Source: Bettongia penicillata ogilbyi
Taxonomy: Eukaryota > Chordata > Mammalia > Diprotodontia > Potoroidae
Length of the DNA stretch: 64,000 nt
Direction of reading: 5' to 3'
Assembly (NCBI GenBank): GCA_023548195.1
Contig: JAJHZJ010000121.1
Location: forward strand, 3,286,220-3,350,219
Position numbers and translations under genes: made by a program. The stretch's first letter is position 1. The number at the start of each line of letters is the position of its first letter. Shown piece after piece: positions 63,866-64,000 of the stretch. The notes under the pieces are model-generated. The model saw only the letters and a program-made list of their open reading frames with translations. It was not told the DNA's origin and made no database searches.

Positions 63866-64000
63866 CCTATTTTCTTGCTAATTTTTTATCATGAAATATC
63901 ATAAACCTTATGTTTTTTTCAGTTTTTTTACTTTGTCTTGGTAGTTTTTGTTATCCCATGGAGTCATTAACTTCTGCTTTGTCAATTCTAATTTTCACAG
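63866..64000 (-). repeat. L1 ORF1 coiled-coil region, continuation
   Basis: T-rich antisense sequence ('cccatggagtcattaacttctgctttgtcaattctaatttt' region) resembles the L1 ORF1 coiled-coil zone also seen at 53280-53330. Cut by the window edge. Confidence 0.5.

Overview
This is vertebrate nuclear DNA and almost certainly marsupial. No host gene, RNA gene or CpG island can be supported in 64 kb. The window is a repeat-dense gene desert, or the inside of a very large intron. The marsupial call rests on recognition of its repeats: tRNA-derived SINEs whose tail reads '...aaaccactccagtatctttgccaag' (MAR1/WALLSI/SINE1 type), SINEs with an RTE-like tail, L1s whose ORF2 ends in '...MEYYC' style residues with marsupial-type 3' UTRs, a HAL1 (half-L1), many MIR/CORE-SINEs, L2, L3/CR1 and RTE relics, and short hAT transposons resembling opossum Charlie-type elements. 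Family names were assigned by eye. Class and strand are usually safe; subfamily names are not.

Layout. 0-6 kb: SINE, MIR, L2 and a mariner-type MITE. 6-10 kb: a (CT)n array, a probable LTR on the minus strand and an L2 3' end. 10-17 kb: long minus-strand L2 pieces, a solo LTR with a 5-bp target duplication (13.43-13.90 kb) and an RTE-tailed SINE. 17-19 kb: 5'-truncated L1. 19-21.8 kb: unannotated, partly GC-richer single-copy-looking DNA. 21.8-27.3 kb: one much-interrupted L3/CR1 copy, from its reverse transcriptase end (21.8-24.1 kb) to its endonuclease (27.0-27.3 kb). 28-30 kb: RTE and L1 relics. 30.8-32.5 kb: unexplained. 32.8-39.4 kb: many L1 pieces with nested SINEs and L3.

The most notable feature lies at 37.7-41.3 kb on the minus strand: decayed remains of a Ty3/gypsy (Sushi-like) pol region. 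Reverse transcriptase, RNase H and integrase are recognisable in the expected order but are split by L1 insertions and stop codons. At 44.1-45.35 kb an L1 insertion with an 18-bp target duplication carries a foreign 3' piece. At 48.0-49.8 kb the DNA is repeat-poor with TAAT-rich blocks that look like conserved non-coding elements. At 51.6-55.2 kb lies a full-length HAL1 on the minus strand with a 13-bp target duplication and an extra 3' segment with its own polyadenylation signal; a solo LTR sits inside its ORF1. 55-60 kb holds two hAT MITEs with perfect 8-bp duplications, MIRs and an L2 split by a SINE. 60.8-64 kb is an old L1 with internal tandem duplications.

There are no operons or pathways to describe. 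What the window shows is a layered history of insertions, several with intact target-site duplications that give their relative order.
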